Below are positions 28,701-36,570 of a stretch of DNA of 64,000 nt, piece after piece. The stretch covers positions 1,116,001 to 1,180,000 of the forward strand of contig NZ_VIRG01000066.1 of NCBI RefSeq assembly GCF_008107695.1, in the 5' to 3' direction. Position 1 is the first letter of the stretch. Every line of letters starts with the position of its first letter. The translations under genes and the position numbers were made by a program. The notes below the pieces were generated by a model. The model was not told the origin of the DNA. It saw only the letters and a list, made by a program, of their open reading frames with translations, and did not search any database. The DNA is from Stappia sp. BW2. GTDB lineage: Bacteria > Pseudomonadota > Alphaproteobacteria > Rhizobiales > Stappiaceae.

Positions 28701-28899
28701 CAACCAGCTCATCCACCTGGCCAGATCGCTGGATATCGGTATCGTCTGTGAAGGCGTGGAGACCGATGCCCAATACGACCGTTTGAGGATGATGGGCGAT
28801 TTTTCGATCCAGGGTTTCCTGATCGCCCGGCCAATGCCGTTCCAGCAGGCGACGGACTGGATGTCGGAAGCCACGGATGACCTGTATTTCGTGATCTGA
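25708..28899 (+). CDS. Membrane GGDEF-EAL cyclic di-GMP enzyme with PAS domains
   Basis: The 1063-residue protein has a membrane helix at about 54-69, a periplasmic sensor segment, a second helix at about 326-347, a coiled stretch, two PAS-like domains (about 390-510 and 515-630), a GGDEF domain with an intact GGDEF at 710-714, and an EAL domain with intact EAL at 836-838 and DDFGTGY at 958-964. Both synthesis and hydrolysis of cyclic di-GMP are therefore possible. ATG 25708 is chosen because GGGGGAA precedes it; an in-frame GTG at 25657 would add 17 residues. The periplasmic domain should set the signal sensed. Confidence 0.93.
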   Translation: MQRVGKQKSWPGTDSGDEASRMHARGQGPSALVDRLLARWCKDETRFEKPLRAVFLSFLCLTVAVLTFQNVVTEYRTLSEPQDLIVRTTERLLMHQRSLGEQALDQAVSVVSADTDLQTAIRKRDAANIKAVADRVFAGKAADLHIAELTIFSANQEIIYRAQSNVSTVRNAGTFETELNSRRFRDVDAIELGPDNEFVVSVFKPWHVDGTRIGYLKLAINIEQSLALASSAVNAQIVKAFEVLDADDTSAVHYKVLGDLAPTGFDFDKVTSHGHFDGFSSFTLQDNKVFMVRDLPITIVSPNHDVKLLLVKDITNNIWAFAKGTSLSLMAGVGLALLAWTVVFRLLSRLQSSVQLTRSRLEAEVQENTRKLESSSQQLIEAQRIAHVGSWELDITANEILGSEEFYRVMKIPPGLPANEIQRFVFSRIPEAERQTTLDTVTTALKTCGEFDIEHSMVHDDGSTQYVHVLGYVFSGPGGKAAKLIGTIHDITDRCLAERKNHLLAHILESSLNEIYILDSSTLQIEYANRCALTNLGYTLEELKLQKIGDIDPVYDQDTVRLHVARLLKGHKDNLSVESVHRRKDGSEYPVDLKVQVLRDQDRDLLVAIANDVSERVQRENETRDAKIRAERLAYFDPLTKLSNRAGCQRDAKERFARREKPAFLIHVDMDGFKRVNDTLGHLAGDQCLEETGRRLREVCRGLGTAYRWGGDEFVILAEQGTSDPNELFERARRIMRMPMEFNGSRFWPTVSMGLALCPDDGHDFDTLLVNADLALYQSKENGKDRYTFFRPDMRTDSETEAQIELELRDAVKNDQFFLEFQPQVNLRTQAVTGVEALVRWQHPERGTVSPGDFLPVVEKSGLAPILGEIVIDKAFAAARSWIDRGIDFGRISVNVSPSHLSSGLLLEHFKAGMEKHNIGPDRITAEVLESVFLNDNRSGHLAALRELFELGVHIELDDFGTGYASLSHVSDLPINGLKIDRSFTRQMLQDSKKEVIVNQLIHLARSLDIGIVCEGVETDAQYDRLRMMGDFSIQGFLIARPMPFQQATDWMSEATDDLYFVI

Positions 28900-29022
28900 T
28901 AGTGCCTGGCACCGCGTGGCTGTTTCGCAACGGAAAGAATTTTGCCGACGGCCATAAGGTTGGCAAGTTGCGCTGCAACACCCATGTGCAGTACCTGACA
29001 CACTCACTGCCGGATCCGGAAC

Positions 29023-29871
29023 ATGCTCTCCACCTCTTCTCCCAAAATCGGCCTGGCCCTTGGCGGCGGCGGCGCACGTGGCCTTGCTCACATCCCCGTT
29101 CTGGAAGCGCTTGACGACCTGGGCATAAAGCCAGTGCGGATCAACGGCACGTCAATCGGCGCGCTGATGGGCGCCGCCTATGCCAGCGGCCGCAGTGGCC
29201 AGGAAATACGAGACATCGCGCTGGAGATCTTCGCGGATCGCAACAGCGTTTTGTCGCGCCTCTGGCAGCTGAGACCTCGCAAGCTCGCCGACATGTTCCG
29301 GGGCGGCCCGGTGCAGTTCGACCCGTTGCGGGTGCTGGAAGTGTTTGTTTCCGACTATCTGTCCGAAACTTTTGAGGATCTGGAAATCCCGCTGCGCATG
29401 CTTGCAACGGATTTCTACCGCTGCGAGGAAGTCGATTTCGAAAGCGGTCCGTTGTTGCCCGCTCTGGCAGCCTCGATCGCGATTCCCGCTGTTTTCAGGC
29501 CTGTGCGCTATGACGACCGATTTCTGATCGACGGTGGTGTTGTCAATCCACTGCCTTTTGACGGTCTCAGGGCAAATTGCGATATCGTGATTGCCGTTGA
29601 TGTCGTTGGGGCGCCGGTTCCACGAGAAAACAAGGACGACATCAGCATGCTGGACTCCCTGTTTGGGTCCTCCCAGATTCTCATGCAAACCATCACGAAG
29701 CAAAAACTTAAGTCAGATCAACCGGATATCCTGGTCAGCCCACCTCATGACTCGGTCCGTGTGCTGGACTTCATGAAAGCGGAAAGCATTCTGGATAAGG
29801 CAGAGTCTTTGCGTACAGTTACAAGGGAACAACTGGAGAAACTGATAAAAGAAACAATGGCAATTACTTGA
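29023..29871 (+). CDS. Patatin-like phospholipase family protein (RssA-like)
   Basis: The 282-residue protein has the patatin lipase fold: the oxyanion loop LALGGGGARGLAH (11-23), nucleophile S44 in NGTSIGAL, and the catalytic aspartate D170 in FLIDGGVVN. This is the soluble bacterial RssA/YjjU-type group with an intact Ser-Asp dyad, expected to hydrolyse lipid acyl esters. No signal peptide is present. It lies 123 bp after the GGDEF-EAL gene in the same direction and may share its transcript. Confidence 0.93.
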   Translation: MLSTSSPKIGLALGGGGARGLAHIPVLEALDDLGIKPVRINGTSIGALMGAAYASGRSGQEIRDIALEIFADRNSVLSRLWQLRPRKLADMFRGGPVQFDPLRVLEVFVSDYLSETFEDLEIPLRMLATDFYRCEEVDFESGPLLPALAASIAIPAVFRPVRYDDRFLIDGGVVNPLPFDGLRANCDIVIAVDVVGAPVPRENKDDISMLDSLFGSSQILMQTITKQKLKSDQPDILVSPPHDSVRVLDFMKAESILDKAESLRTVTREQLEKLIKETMAIT

Positions 29872-29986
29872 TGGCAACAACCACTGATAAATACGTATTA
29901 TCCCTTTTTATTGAAACAATCTTTGCCTTTAACACATCATTAATCTTACTCCTAAATACTTTTCTTAATCTATTAGGAGAGGGTCA

Positions 29987-30325
29987 ATGCGGCCATCAGG
30001 ATCAACAGATTTGGAAGCCTGTCCGGTATCGGACGATTTGCTGAAACGCTTACTGGACGCAACGTTGAACGCGGTAACGGATGTTGGGCAACAACTGCCG
30101 GAACAGCAGCGTGCTGCGCTTGCCGTCTACTGCTACCGCCGGGCCCACTTCCGCCGGCTGGGCCTGTCACTGGCGTCCCTCTGCAGCCAGCAGGCTCTTG
30201 TCATGGAAGCCGGGCATGCAGGCGACCTGATCCACCGGCAGGCAAGCAGCGTCTCGACCGAGGGCGATGCGATCAGCCGGACTGCGAAGTCCGGAAAGCC
30301 GCCGGTCAGTCTGTACGTGGTTTGA
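29987..30325 (+). CDS. Hypothetical protein, 112 residues
   Basis: I do not recognise this protein. It begins MRPSGSTDLEACPVSDDLLK, has a helical N-terminal half (LLDATLNAVTDVGQQLPEQQRAA in part), an Arg/His-rich centre (YCYRRAHFRRLG) and a polar tail, with no signal peptide. It is supported as real by GGAGAGG 4 bp before the ATG, an AT-rich upstream promoter-like region, and a terminator 46 bp after its stop. Confidence 0.6.
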   Translation: MRPSGSTDLEACPVSDDLLKRLLDATLNAVTDVGQQLPEQQRAALAVYCYRRAHFRRLGLSLASLCSQQALVMEAGHAGDLIHRQASSVSTEGDAISRTAKSGKPPVSLYVV

Positions 30326-30370
30326 AAGTCCATTCCGGGGCTGGTTCTTCCTCCCACCCGCCCCCACCTT

Positions 30371-30419
30371 AGGCAACCGCCCTTGCAGCTATCAGCGCGG
30401 GCCGGTTGCCTTTTCTTTT
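30371..30419 (+). terminator. Intrinsic terminator after hypothetical gene
   Basis: AGGCAACCG (30371-30379) pairs with CGGTTGCCT (30403-30411), with a 23-base loop that can fold further, followed by TTTCTTTT. Confidence 0.8.
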
Positions 30420-30542
30420 GGCATCGCCTTTCAAAACGTCGCAAGTTTCGAGCAAACGGCCCTCAAGGCCGTGGCGACGTCTTGCCGTTGCCGGTCCGCC
30501 CCCTACTATTTGCAACAGGTGTGGTTCTCGGGATGGTTCGAT

Positions 30543-31403
30543 ATGGCGATATTCAGTTTCCCATTTCACGGACGGCGACAGAAGGCGGGCGGGCTCTTCC
30601 GGATTGTTCCCCTGCTGTTCGGGATACTGATTTCAGCGATGTTGACCGGACAGGCCTTCGCGGTCTGCCAACTGGTCGCCGAAGCGCCGTTCAGAGCACC
30701 GGGGCCGGATGAAGTTCGGATATGGCGCGCGTCGTTGCAGGCCAACGAAGTACAGATCCGCTATATCGGCCACTCCACATTCGAACTCGAAACGCCCAAG
30801 GGCGTGCGGATCGCGACCGATTACAACGACAGCGTCCGTCCGCTGCTGCCACCCGATGTTGCAACGATGAACGGCGCCCACAGCACGCATTACTCCGTCA
30901 GCCCGGACCCGAACATCGAGCATCTGCTTTACGGCTGGGACCCGAAGGGCGGACCGCTGGATCATGATGTGCGGGTTGGCGATGTGCGCATCCGCAACAT
31001 TCAGACCAACATTCGCGGCTGGGACGGGGCGGAGCGCCGGCTCGGCAACTCGGTTTTCATCTTCGAGGTCGCCGACATGTGCATTGCTCATCTGGGCCAC
31101 CTGCATCATCGGCTGACACAGGAAGATCTGATACGCCTTGGCCAGATCGACGTCGTGTTTGCGGCAATCGACAATTCGTCAACGCTCCGGCTGGAAAGCC
31201 TGATGGACGTGCTGGAAAGCATCGGTCCTGCAATGGTCATCCCGATGCATTTTCATTTCCACGGCGCCTTGCAGGCTTTCGTCGGCCGTGCCGAGGAGGC
31301 AGGGTACGACATCGTGCGAGCAAAAACGCCCGCGCTGATTGTCAGCCGGTCCAGCCTGCCCACACGGAAAACCGCCTACATCATGATGCCGGGTGGTTCT
31401 TGA
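30543..31403 (+). CDS. Exported metallo-beta-lactamase-fold protein with altered metal motif
   Basis: The 286-residue protein has a leader (hydrophobic 19-40, ending GQAFA) and a UlaG-like MBL fold: IRYIGHSTFELETPKG (72-87), a late HLGHLHH segment (183-189) and VIPMHFHFH (232-240). The usual HxHxDH metal loop is replaced by AHSTHYS (H113, H116), and the usual HLGD has become HLGH, so metal binding may be altered. Activity and substrate are unknown. The ATG at 30543 gives a proper signal peptide but has no strong ribosome-binding site. It converges with rsmD. Confidence 0.75.
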   Translation: MAIFSFPFHGRRQKAGGLFRIVPLLFGILISAMLTGQAFAVCQLVAEAPFRAPGPDEVRIWRASLQANEVQIRYIGHSTFELETPKGVRIATDYNDSVRPLLPPDVATMNGAHSTHYSVSPDPNIEHLLYGWDPKGGPLDHDVRVGDVRIRNIQTNIRGWDGAERRLGNSVFIFEVADMCIAHLGHLHHRLTQEDLIRLGQIDVVFAAIDNSSTLRLESLMDVLESIGPAMVIPMHFHFHGALQAFVGRAEEAGYDIVRAKTPALIVSRSSLPTRKTAYIMMPGGS

Positions 31404-31479
31404 CGCGCCAGATAGCTTCCTGAAGGCATTCGGACGCCAGACAAAAGCTCTGATAGCAGACCGAAAGAGGCTTCAGGCT

Positions 31480-32037
31480 TCAGGCTTCAAACCTGAGGAA
31501 CAGGACCTGGCTGTCGCCCGCCTGGCGGCGGTCGAGTTCTTCAAAGCCTTCCGGAATGTCGACCTGGGCCGAAGACCTTTCTTCCAGGACACACAAGCCC
31601 CCTGGCTTCAGCCAGCCTCCCCCGGCGGCAGAGGCCAGGGCTTTTTCGCCCAGTTTCTTGTCGTAAGGCGGATCGGCGAAAACCAGGTCGAAAGGTTCAA
31701 TAGTGCCGGCGCTGCCGAGCCGTGTGGCATCGCGCCGAAAGATCTTGGCGGCACCATTGAGACCGAGAGCTTCCATGTTCCGGCGAATGATGCCGCGTGC
31801 CTCTGTCCCCTCTTCGATGAAGGTGCAGTGACGCGCGCCCCGACTGATCGCTTCAAAGCCCAGCGCGCCGGTTCCGGCAAAAAGATCCAGCACTCTTGCG
31901 CCCTCAAGATCAACATCCAGGCCATGTGCCAGGATGTTGAAAATGGTTTCCCGAAGCCGGTCACTGGTCGGGCGGGTGTCGTGCGATTTCGGCGCGGCAA
32001 GGGCCGTTCCCTTGAAACGCCCGGCAACTATTCTCAA
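31480..32037 (-). CDS. rsmD: 16S rRNA (guanine966-N2)-methyltransferase
   Basis: The 185-residue enzyme methylates G966 of 16S rRNA. It begins MRIVAGRFKG, has the SAM-binding VLDLFAGTGALGFEA (49-63) and the catalytic DPPY at 122-125. Its start overlaps the stop of the upstream pseudouridine synthase gene by 4 bp (ATGA), so the two rRNA-modifying enzymes are translationally coupled. Confidence 0.95.
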   Translation of the reverse strand: MRIVAGRFKGTALAAPKSHDTRPTSDRLRETIFNILAHGLDVDLEGARVLDLFAGTGALGFEAISRGARHCTFIEEGTEARGIIRRNMEALGLNGAAKIFRRDATRLGSAGTIEPFDLVFADPPYDKKLGEKALASAAGGGWLKPGGLCVLEERSSAQVDIPEGFEELDRRQAGDSQVLFLRFEA

Positions 32038-33509
32038 GACCGGTCTCCGCGCCTCGGCGGACGGCCACCCTTGGGAGGTCCGCGCCGTTCGTCCTTGTCA
32101 CGGTTGGACCGGCTTTCCTGCTGCTTGTCTTCCACCTTGCCTTCCTCACCCCAGATGCGGCGCGGGAGCGGGGAAAACCGATCTTCACTGAAATCCTTGC
32201 GCGGTTTCGGCTCGGAGGTCAGACGGAAACGGGAACGCGGCGAGACTTTTACTTTTTCCTGGCGCGGCCCGGAATTCTTTCGCGGTCCCTGGCCGGATGC
32301 CTTCTTGCGATCTTCCCGCTGTTCGTTGCGTTCGTTCTTGGCTGCCCGCTTGCGGTCGGTTTCGCTGCGGCCTTCGCGCGCCGTCATCCAGCGGCCCTGG
32401 CTGGCCTCGCGTCGGCCACCCTCCCGGCCACCACCGTCTCGGCCAGCTCCGTCTCGGTTGCCACCATCTCGGGCGCCACGGTCACGGCCGCCATCCCGGC
32501 CACCGCCTTCCCTGCCGCCGCCGCGCTTCGCGCCTGCAGGCTTCTTTTCGGCTTCAGGCTTGGGAGCATGAAAGATCGGAGCGTCGAAATCGGCGCCGGC
32601 TTCCTCGGCCAAGGCATCGCCCAACTGGTCACGCAGAACGCGGCCACGAATTTCGCGGACGTCCCCTTCCGGAAGATCCATCAACTGGAAGGGGCCATAG
32701 GACAAACGGATCAGCCGGTTCACGGCAAGGCCCAGATGCTCCAGAACCCGTTTGACCTCACGGTTCTTGCCTTCGCGCAGCCCCACCGTCATCCAGACGT
32801 TGTTGCCCTGCTCCTTGTCGAGCGTTGCCTCGATGGCGCCGTAGAGCACGCCTTCAATCGCAATGCCGTCCTTCAGAGTGTCGAGATCCGGCTGGGTCAC
32901 CTTGCCGAAGGCGCGTACGCGGTAACGGCGCAACCAGCCGGTGGCCGGCAATTCCAGAACGCGCGCCAGTCCGCCATCGTTGGTCAGGAGCAGCAAGCCT
33001 TCAGTGTTGATGTCGAGCCGTCCCACGGTCAGGACACGCGGCAGGTCATCGGGCAGGCGTTCGAAAACGGTCGGACGGCCTTCCGGATCCTTGTTGGTGG
33101 TCACCAGACCGCGCGGCTTGTGGTAGAGCCAGAGCCGCGTGCGCTCACGCATCGGCAGCGGTTCGCCGTCAACCACTACCTTGTCGTTGGGTGTGACCGT
33201 GACGGCGGGCGTGGTCAACAGTTTACCGTTGAGCTCAACCCGGCCGTTTTCGATCCATACTTCCGCTTCGCGGCGGGAACACAGGCCGACACGCGCCATC
33301 ACCTTGGCAATGCGCTCGCCCCGGTCATTGGCTTCGCCTGCCAGCGGTGCAGTCGCCGGTTTCGGCGCCCGTTTTTCGAAGCCGCCCTTCTTGGGGCCGG
33401 CTTTCGATTTGTCGTTCGGTGCAGCCCGGCGTTTTTCCGGTGCACGCTTGTCGCGTCCCCGGCCTTTTGCGGGACCCGGGCGCTCGGAAGAGAATTTTTT
33501 TGTCGTCAT
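32034..33509 (-). CDS. RluB/RsuA-type rRNA pseudouridine synthase with Gly/Arg/Asp-rich tail
   Basis: The 491-residue protein has a basic N-terminal extension (1-60), an S4 RNA-binding domain (about 65-110), and the RsuA-family catalytic domain with D166 in VGRLDINTEGLLLL. The core ends near residue 300. The remaining ~190 residues are low complexity, with repeated GGGR, RDGG and REGG elements and then a Lys/Arg/Glu-rich stretch, probably a disordered RNA-binding tail. Alphaproteobacterial RluB proteins often carry such tails. ATG 33509 is taken because the upstream frame to 33647 has no similarity. Confidence 0.93.
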   Translation of the reverse strand: MTTKKFSSERPGPAKGRGRDKRAPEKRRAAPNDKSKAGPKKGGFEKRAPKPATAPLAGEANDRGERIAKVMARVGLCSRREAEVWIENGRVELNGKLLTTPAVTVTPNDKVVVDGEPLPMRERTRLWLYHKPRGLVTTNKDPEGRPTVFERLPDDLPRVLTVGRLDINTEGLLLLTNDGGLARVLELPATGWLRRYRVRAFGKVTQPDLDTLKDGIAIEGVLYGAIEATLDKEQGNNVWMTVGLREGKNREVKRVLEHLGLAVNRLIRLSYGPFQLMDLPEGDVREIRGRVLRDQLGDALAEEAGADFDAPIFHAPKPEAEKKPAGAKRGGGREGGGRDGGRDRGARDGGNRDGAGRDGGGREGGRREASQGRWMTAREGRSETDRKRAAKNERNEQREDRKKASGQGPRKNSGPRQEKVKVSPRSRFRLTSEPKPRKDFSEDRFSPLPRRIWGEEGKVEDKQQESRSNRDKDERRGPPKGGRPPRRGDRS

Positions 33510-33724
33510 GCGCGCGTCATAGCAGAGCTTGAGCCTTTCGGGAATCGCTTGTTTTCTGCAAAAACCGCAGAGGCACCGTGTTCCGCACGCATGGCGGAGC
33601 CTTTTGCTGCCTGCAAAGGCCATCGTCGGGGCTGACGGCCACGGCATTTGCGGGTAAACAGGACCTATCAGCGGCCTTCAGATCAAGGCAGTCTGCACTC
33701 CTGCGCTCCAACCCATCCAGCCCG

Positions 33725-34201
33725 ATGCCCACAGCTTTCACCAATCAGACATCTTTCATGGATCTCGCGCTTGAAGAAGCTGGTAAGGCGGCGGATCGGG
33801 GGGAAGTGCCTGTCGGTGCAGTGCTGGTTCGCGGTGGACACGTGATTGCCCGGGACGGGAACCGGACACTTGAGTTGAACGATCCGACGGCCCACGCGGA
33901 AGTGCTGGTGATCCGCACCGCGTGTGCATTGGCGGGCTCTCAACGCCTGCCGGACTGCGATCTTTATGTGACGCTCGAACCCTGCCCCATGTGCGCGGGG
34001 GCGATTTCCTTTGCGCGGATCCGCCGGCTTTATTACGGCGCAGGTGATGAAAAGGGCGGAGCTGTCGATCACGGCACCCGATTCTTTTGCCAACCTACCT
34101 GCCATCATGCACCGGACGTTTATTCCGGCATCGGCGAGACGCGGGCGGCCGGGCTGCTGAAAGCCTTCTTCCAGGCGAAACGCCAGGGTGTCGCCTCATA
34201 G
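33725..34201 (+). CDS. tadA: tRNA-specific adenosine deaminase
   Basis: The 158-residue zinc enzyme makes inosine at the wobble position of tRNA-Arg(ACG). It has H57 and E59 in PTAHAEVLV and the zinc cysteines C87 and C90 in TLEPCPMCAGA. ATG 33725 is the annotated start; M12 at 33758 is an alternative, and neither has a strong ribosome-binding site. It is divergent from the pseudouridine synthase gene, a common arrangement in alphaproteobacteria. Confidence 0.94.
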   Translation: MPTAFTNQTSFMDLALEEAGKAADRGEVPVGAVLVRGGHVIARDGNRTLELNDPTAHAEVLVIRTACALAGSQRLPDCDLYVTLEPCPMCAGAISFARIRRLYYGAGDEKGGAVDHGTRFFCQPTCHHAPDVYSGIGETRAAGLLKAFFQAKRQGVAS

Positions 34202-34362
34202 CTCGTTTCTCGTGCAATTTGACCGGATTGCACGTTGCCCAATAGCAACAGCGACCACCAAACACGCACAGAGGCGGGTTTCGTTACTTCGCGAAGCTGA
34301 AAGTTTCTTCTAGGAACAGCATATTGTTCGCAGGGCATTTGCGCACTTCATCGGAGCATCAC

Positions 34363-35547
34363 ATGACTCGAAATACTGTTCTCGGAGCAATCGCCGGACT
34401 TTTTCTGGCTGCAAGCCCGGCCCTTTCCGCAGACCTGCCGGTGGCTCCGGAACCTGTCGATTACGTCCGGATCTGTGACGCTTATGGCGCTCGCTTCTAC
34501 TATATTCCCGGCACCGAAACGTGCCTGCGCGTCGGGAGCCGTGTGCGGACCGAGTTCCGCGTCCGCAACTTCGGCAAGGCGGAAAATGCCTGGGGCGACC
34601 GGGACACCGACGGCTACCAGTGGCGCTCACGCGGCTATCTCTACCTTGATGCACGCACCGCCACCGAATTCGGAACCCTGCGCGCCTATATCGAATCCTA
34701 TATCACGCTGACCAACGGCTCGAACGCAGCCACGCTGGACAAGGCGTATATCCAGTGGGGCGGCTTGCTGGCCGGCCGCAACGGGTCGAATTTCGACTTC
34801 TTCACCGGTTATGCCTTCAACGCCCAGATCGAAAGCTATTCCGACCGCAAGGTCGACCAGATCGCCTACACCATGGCATTCGGCAACGGCTTCAATGCAA
34901 CGCTTGCACTGGAAGACCGGTCGGGCCGCGAACAGAACATTGCAATCAACGGCACCAACCAGACCTATGGCGGCACCCGCGCACCCGACTTCGTCGCGGC
35001 TCTCGGCGTGAACCAGGGCTGGGGCCAGGCGCAGATCATGGGTGCCCTGCACCAGGTTTATCCGAACGCCACATACAACGGCCTTGCTGGCCGGACCGAA
35101 GATGAACTCGGCTGGGCTGCGGGCGCTGGCGTAACCGTCAACTTCGGCGGCTTTGCCAAGGGCGGTGCCGTTTCCCTGCAGGCGGTCTATACCGATGGCG
35201 CCAGCGGCTTCGGGTCCACGGGCTGGAACAGCCGCATCACCGACGCGGTGTGGAACGGCAGCAGCACGGAGACCACCAGGACGCTGAACATCTTCGGCGG
35301 CGTAACGCTCGGCGTGACCGACACCGTCCAGGTGAATGTCGAAGGCGGCTATCATGATGTCGACGGCGGCACCAGCGCCTATGACTTCACCCAGTGGGAC
35401 GCGACTGCCAACGTGGTCTGGGAACCTGTTTCCGGCTTCCTGATGGGGCCGGAGCTCCAGTATCGCGACCTCGACTACAGCCGCTCCTCCGGCCTCGATG
35501 ATACTTACGAGCTTTACGGCACGTTCCGTCTGCAACGCACGTTTTAA
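34363..35547 (+). CDS. Porin_2 family outer membrane porin
   Basis: The 394-residue protein has a signal peptide (ending ALSA at residue 23-24) and a mature sequence opening DLPVAPEPVDYVRICDAYG, typical of alphaproteobacterial Porin_2 proteins. Alternating amphipathic strands run to a terminal FRLQRTF, the C-terminal aromatic signal for outer-membrane insertion. Two cysteines occur in the N-terminal part (RICDAYG and TETCLRVG). It should form general diffusion pores. TCGGAG precedes the ATG, and a strong terminator follows. Confidence 0.94.
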   Translation: MTRNTVLGAIAGLFLAASPALSADLPVAPEPVDYVRICDAYGARFYYIPGTETCLRVGSRVRTEFRVRNFGKAENAWGDRDTDGYQWRSRGYLYLDARTATEFGTLRAYIESYITLTNGSNAATLDKAYIQWGGLLAGRNGSNFDFFTGYAFNAQIESYSDRKVDQIAYTMAFGNGFNATLALEDRSGREQNIAINGTNQTYGGTRAPDFVAALGVNQGWGQAQIMGALHQVYPNATYNGLAGRTEDELGWAAGAGVTVNFGGFAKGGAVSLQAVYTDGASGFGSTGWNSRITDAVWNGSSTETTRTLNIFGGVTLGVTDTVQVNVEGGYHDVDGGTSAYDFTQWDATANVVWEPVSGFLMGPELQYRDLDYSRSSGLDDTYELYGTFRLQRTF

Positions 35548-35568
35548 AAGCCGGCAATCAGACAAACA

Positions 35569-35596
35569 AAAACCCCGGGTCCTTACCCGGGGTTTT
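35569..35596. terminator. Terminator between porin gene and convergent hydrolase gene
   Basis: AAAACCCCGGGT and ACCCGGGGTTTT are perfect 12-bp arms with a 4-base loop, with T tracts in both directions. Confidence 0.93.
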
Positions 35597-35634
35597 CTGC
35601 TTTTAGAGCTCTGGCACTTCCATATCAGACGCTT

Positions 35635-36507
35635 TCATTCCTGCCGCTGTGCCCAGGCAGAAAGAACGGTGTTCCAAAGTCCGTTTGACCACAGAGTGCT
35701 GTGACCGCCGCCTTCGACGATCACAAGCTGCTTCGGGTTGTTCGCGAATTCAAAAAGCCGCCTGCCGTGCTCCACCGGAATGAGACTGTCTTCCGTTCCG
35801 TGCACGATCAGAACCGGGGCAGCAATCCTGCCGATGCGGTCCCGCGTCGGCATCGGATCCTTCATCAGGAGCCCGACGGGCAACCAGGGATAGCGCTTCG
35901 TGGCCATGTCGATCAGCGCCGTATAGGGCGCTTCCAGCACCACGAGATCTGTTTGCGGACGTTCTGCGGCAACCGCCGCTGCAACACCCGAGCCAAGGCT
36001 TTCTCCGTGGATGATAAGCGGCGTTCCCGATCCCGCCAGCCGGTCGAAATGTTCCAGCCCGTCCGAAATCAGCGCCTGTTCCGATGGACTGCCTTCGCTG
36101 CCGGGATACCCCCGGTAACTTGGCGCATAAAGGCCGAAGCCACTGTCCAGAATCTGTTTGAAGCGCTTCCAGCGGGAAGACACATTGGCTGCATTGCCCT
36201 GAAAATAGAGCACCGTCGGAGCGCCCCTGGCAGAAGGTTCCGCGCGCCAGACAGTCACGTTGGTGCCATCGGACATGGAAACCGTTTCGACGGAAACACC
36301 CGAAAGCCCTTTTTCCTCCGGCGTGCTCAATTCACCACTTGGAATGAAGATGAAACTGCGCTGATTGAAATACATGTAACCGGCAGCCATGGCGTAGGCG
36401 ATGCCGACAATGACGGCCACGCGCAACAGGGCCTTCCAAAGCAAGCGCCCTGGCCTGCCGGTCTTGTTCATCGCCTCGCCCGCGCCGCCTGAGCTGGTTT
36501 CCGTCAT
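35635..36507 (-). CDS. Membrane-anchored alpha/beta hydrolase (BEM46/ABHD13-like)
   Basis: The 290-residue protein has one N-terminal membrane helix (about 25-45) and an alpha/beta hydrolase domain with LYFQGNAANVSSRW (oxyanion region), nucleophile serine in IHGESLGSG, an aspartate in VHGTEDSLIP and a histidine in EGGGHSTLW. This is the bacterial ABHD13/BEM46 type; substrates are not known. ATG 36507 has GGGAGA 8 bp upstream; the frame is open to 36546. It lies 63 bp after mutL in the same direction. Confidence 0.85.
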   Translation of the reverse strand: MTETSSGGAGEAMNKTGRPGRLLWKALLRVAVIVGIAYAMAAGYMYFNQRSFIFIPSGELSTPEEKGLSGVSVETVSMSDGTNVTVWRAEPSARGAPTVLYFQGNAANVSSRWKRFKQILDSGFGLYAPSYRGYPGSEGSPSEQALISDGLEHFDRLAGSGTPLIIHGESLGSGVAAAVAAERPQTDLVVLEAPYTALIDMATKRYPWLPVGLLMKDPMPTRDRIGRIAAPVLIVHGTEDSLIPVEHGRRLFEFANNPKQLVIVEGGGHSTLWSNGLWNTVLSAWAQRQE

Positions 36508-36570
36508 ATGACTGTCTCCCATCGCTGCGGTGTCTACGCACCGCAACGGAAGGCCGATCAGGGTGCCGGG

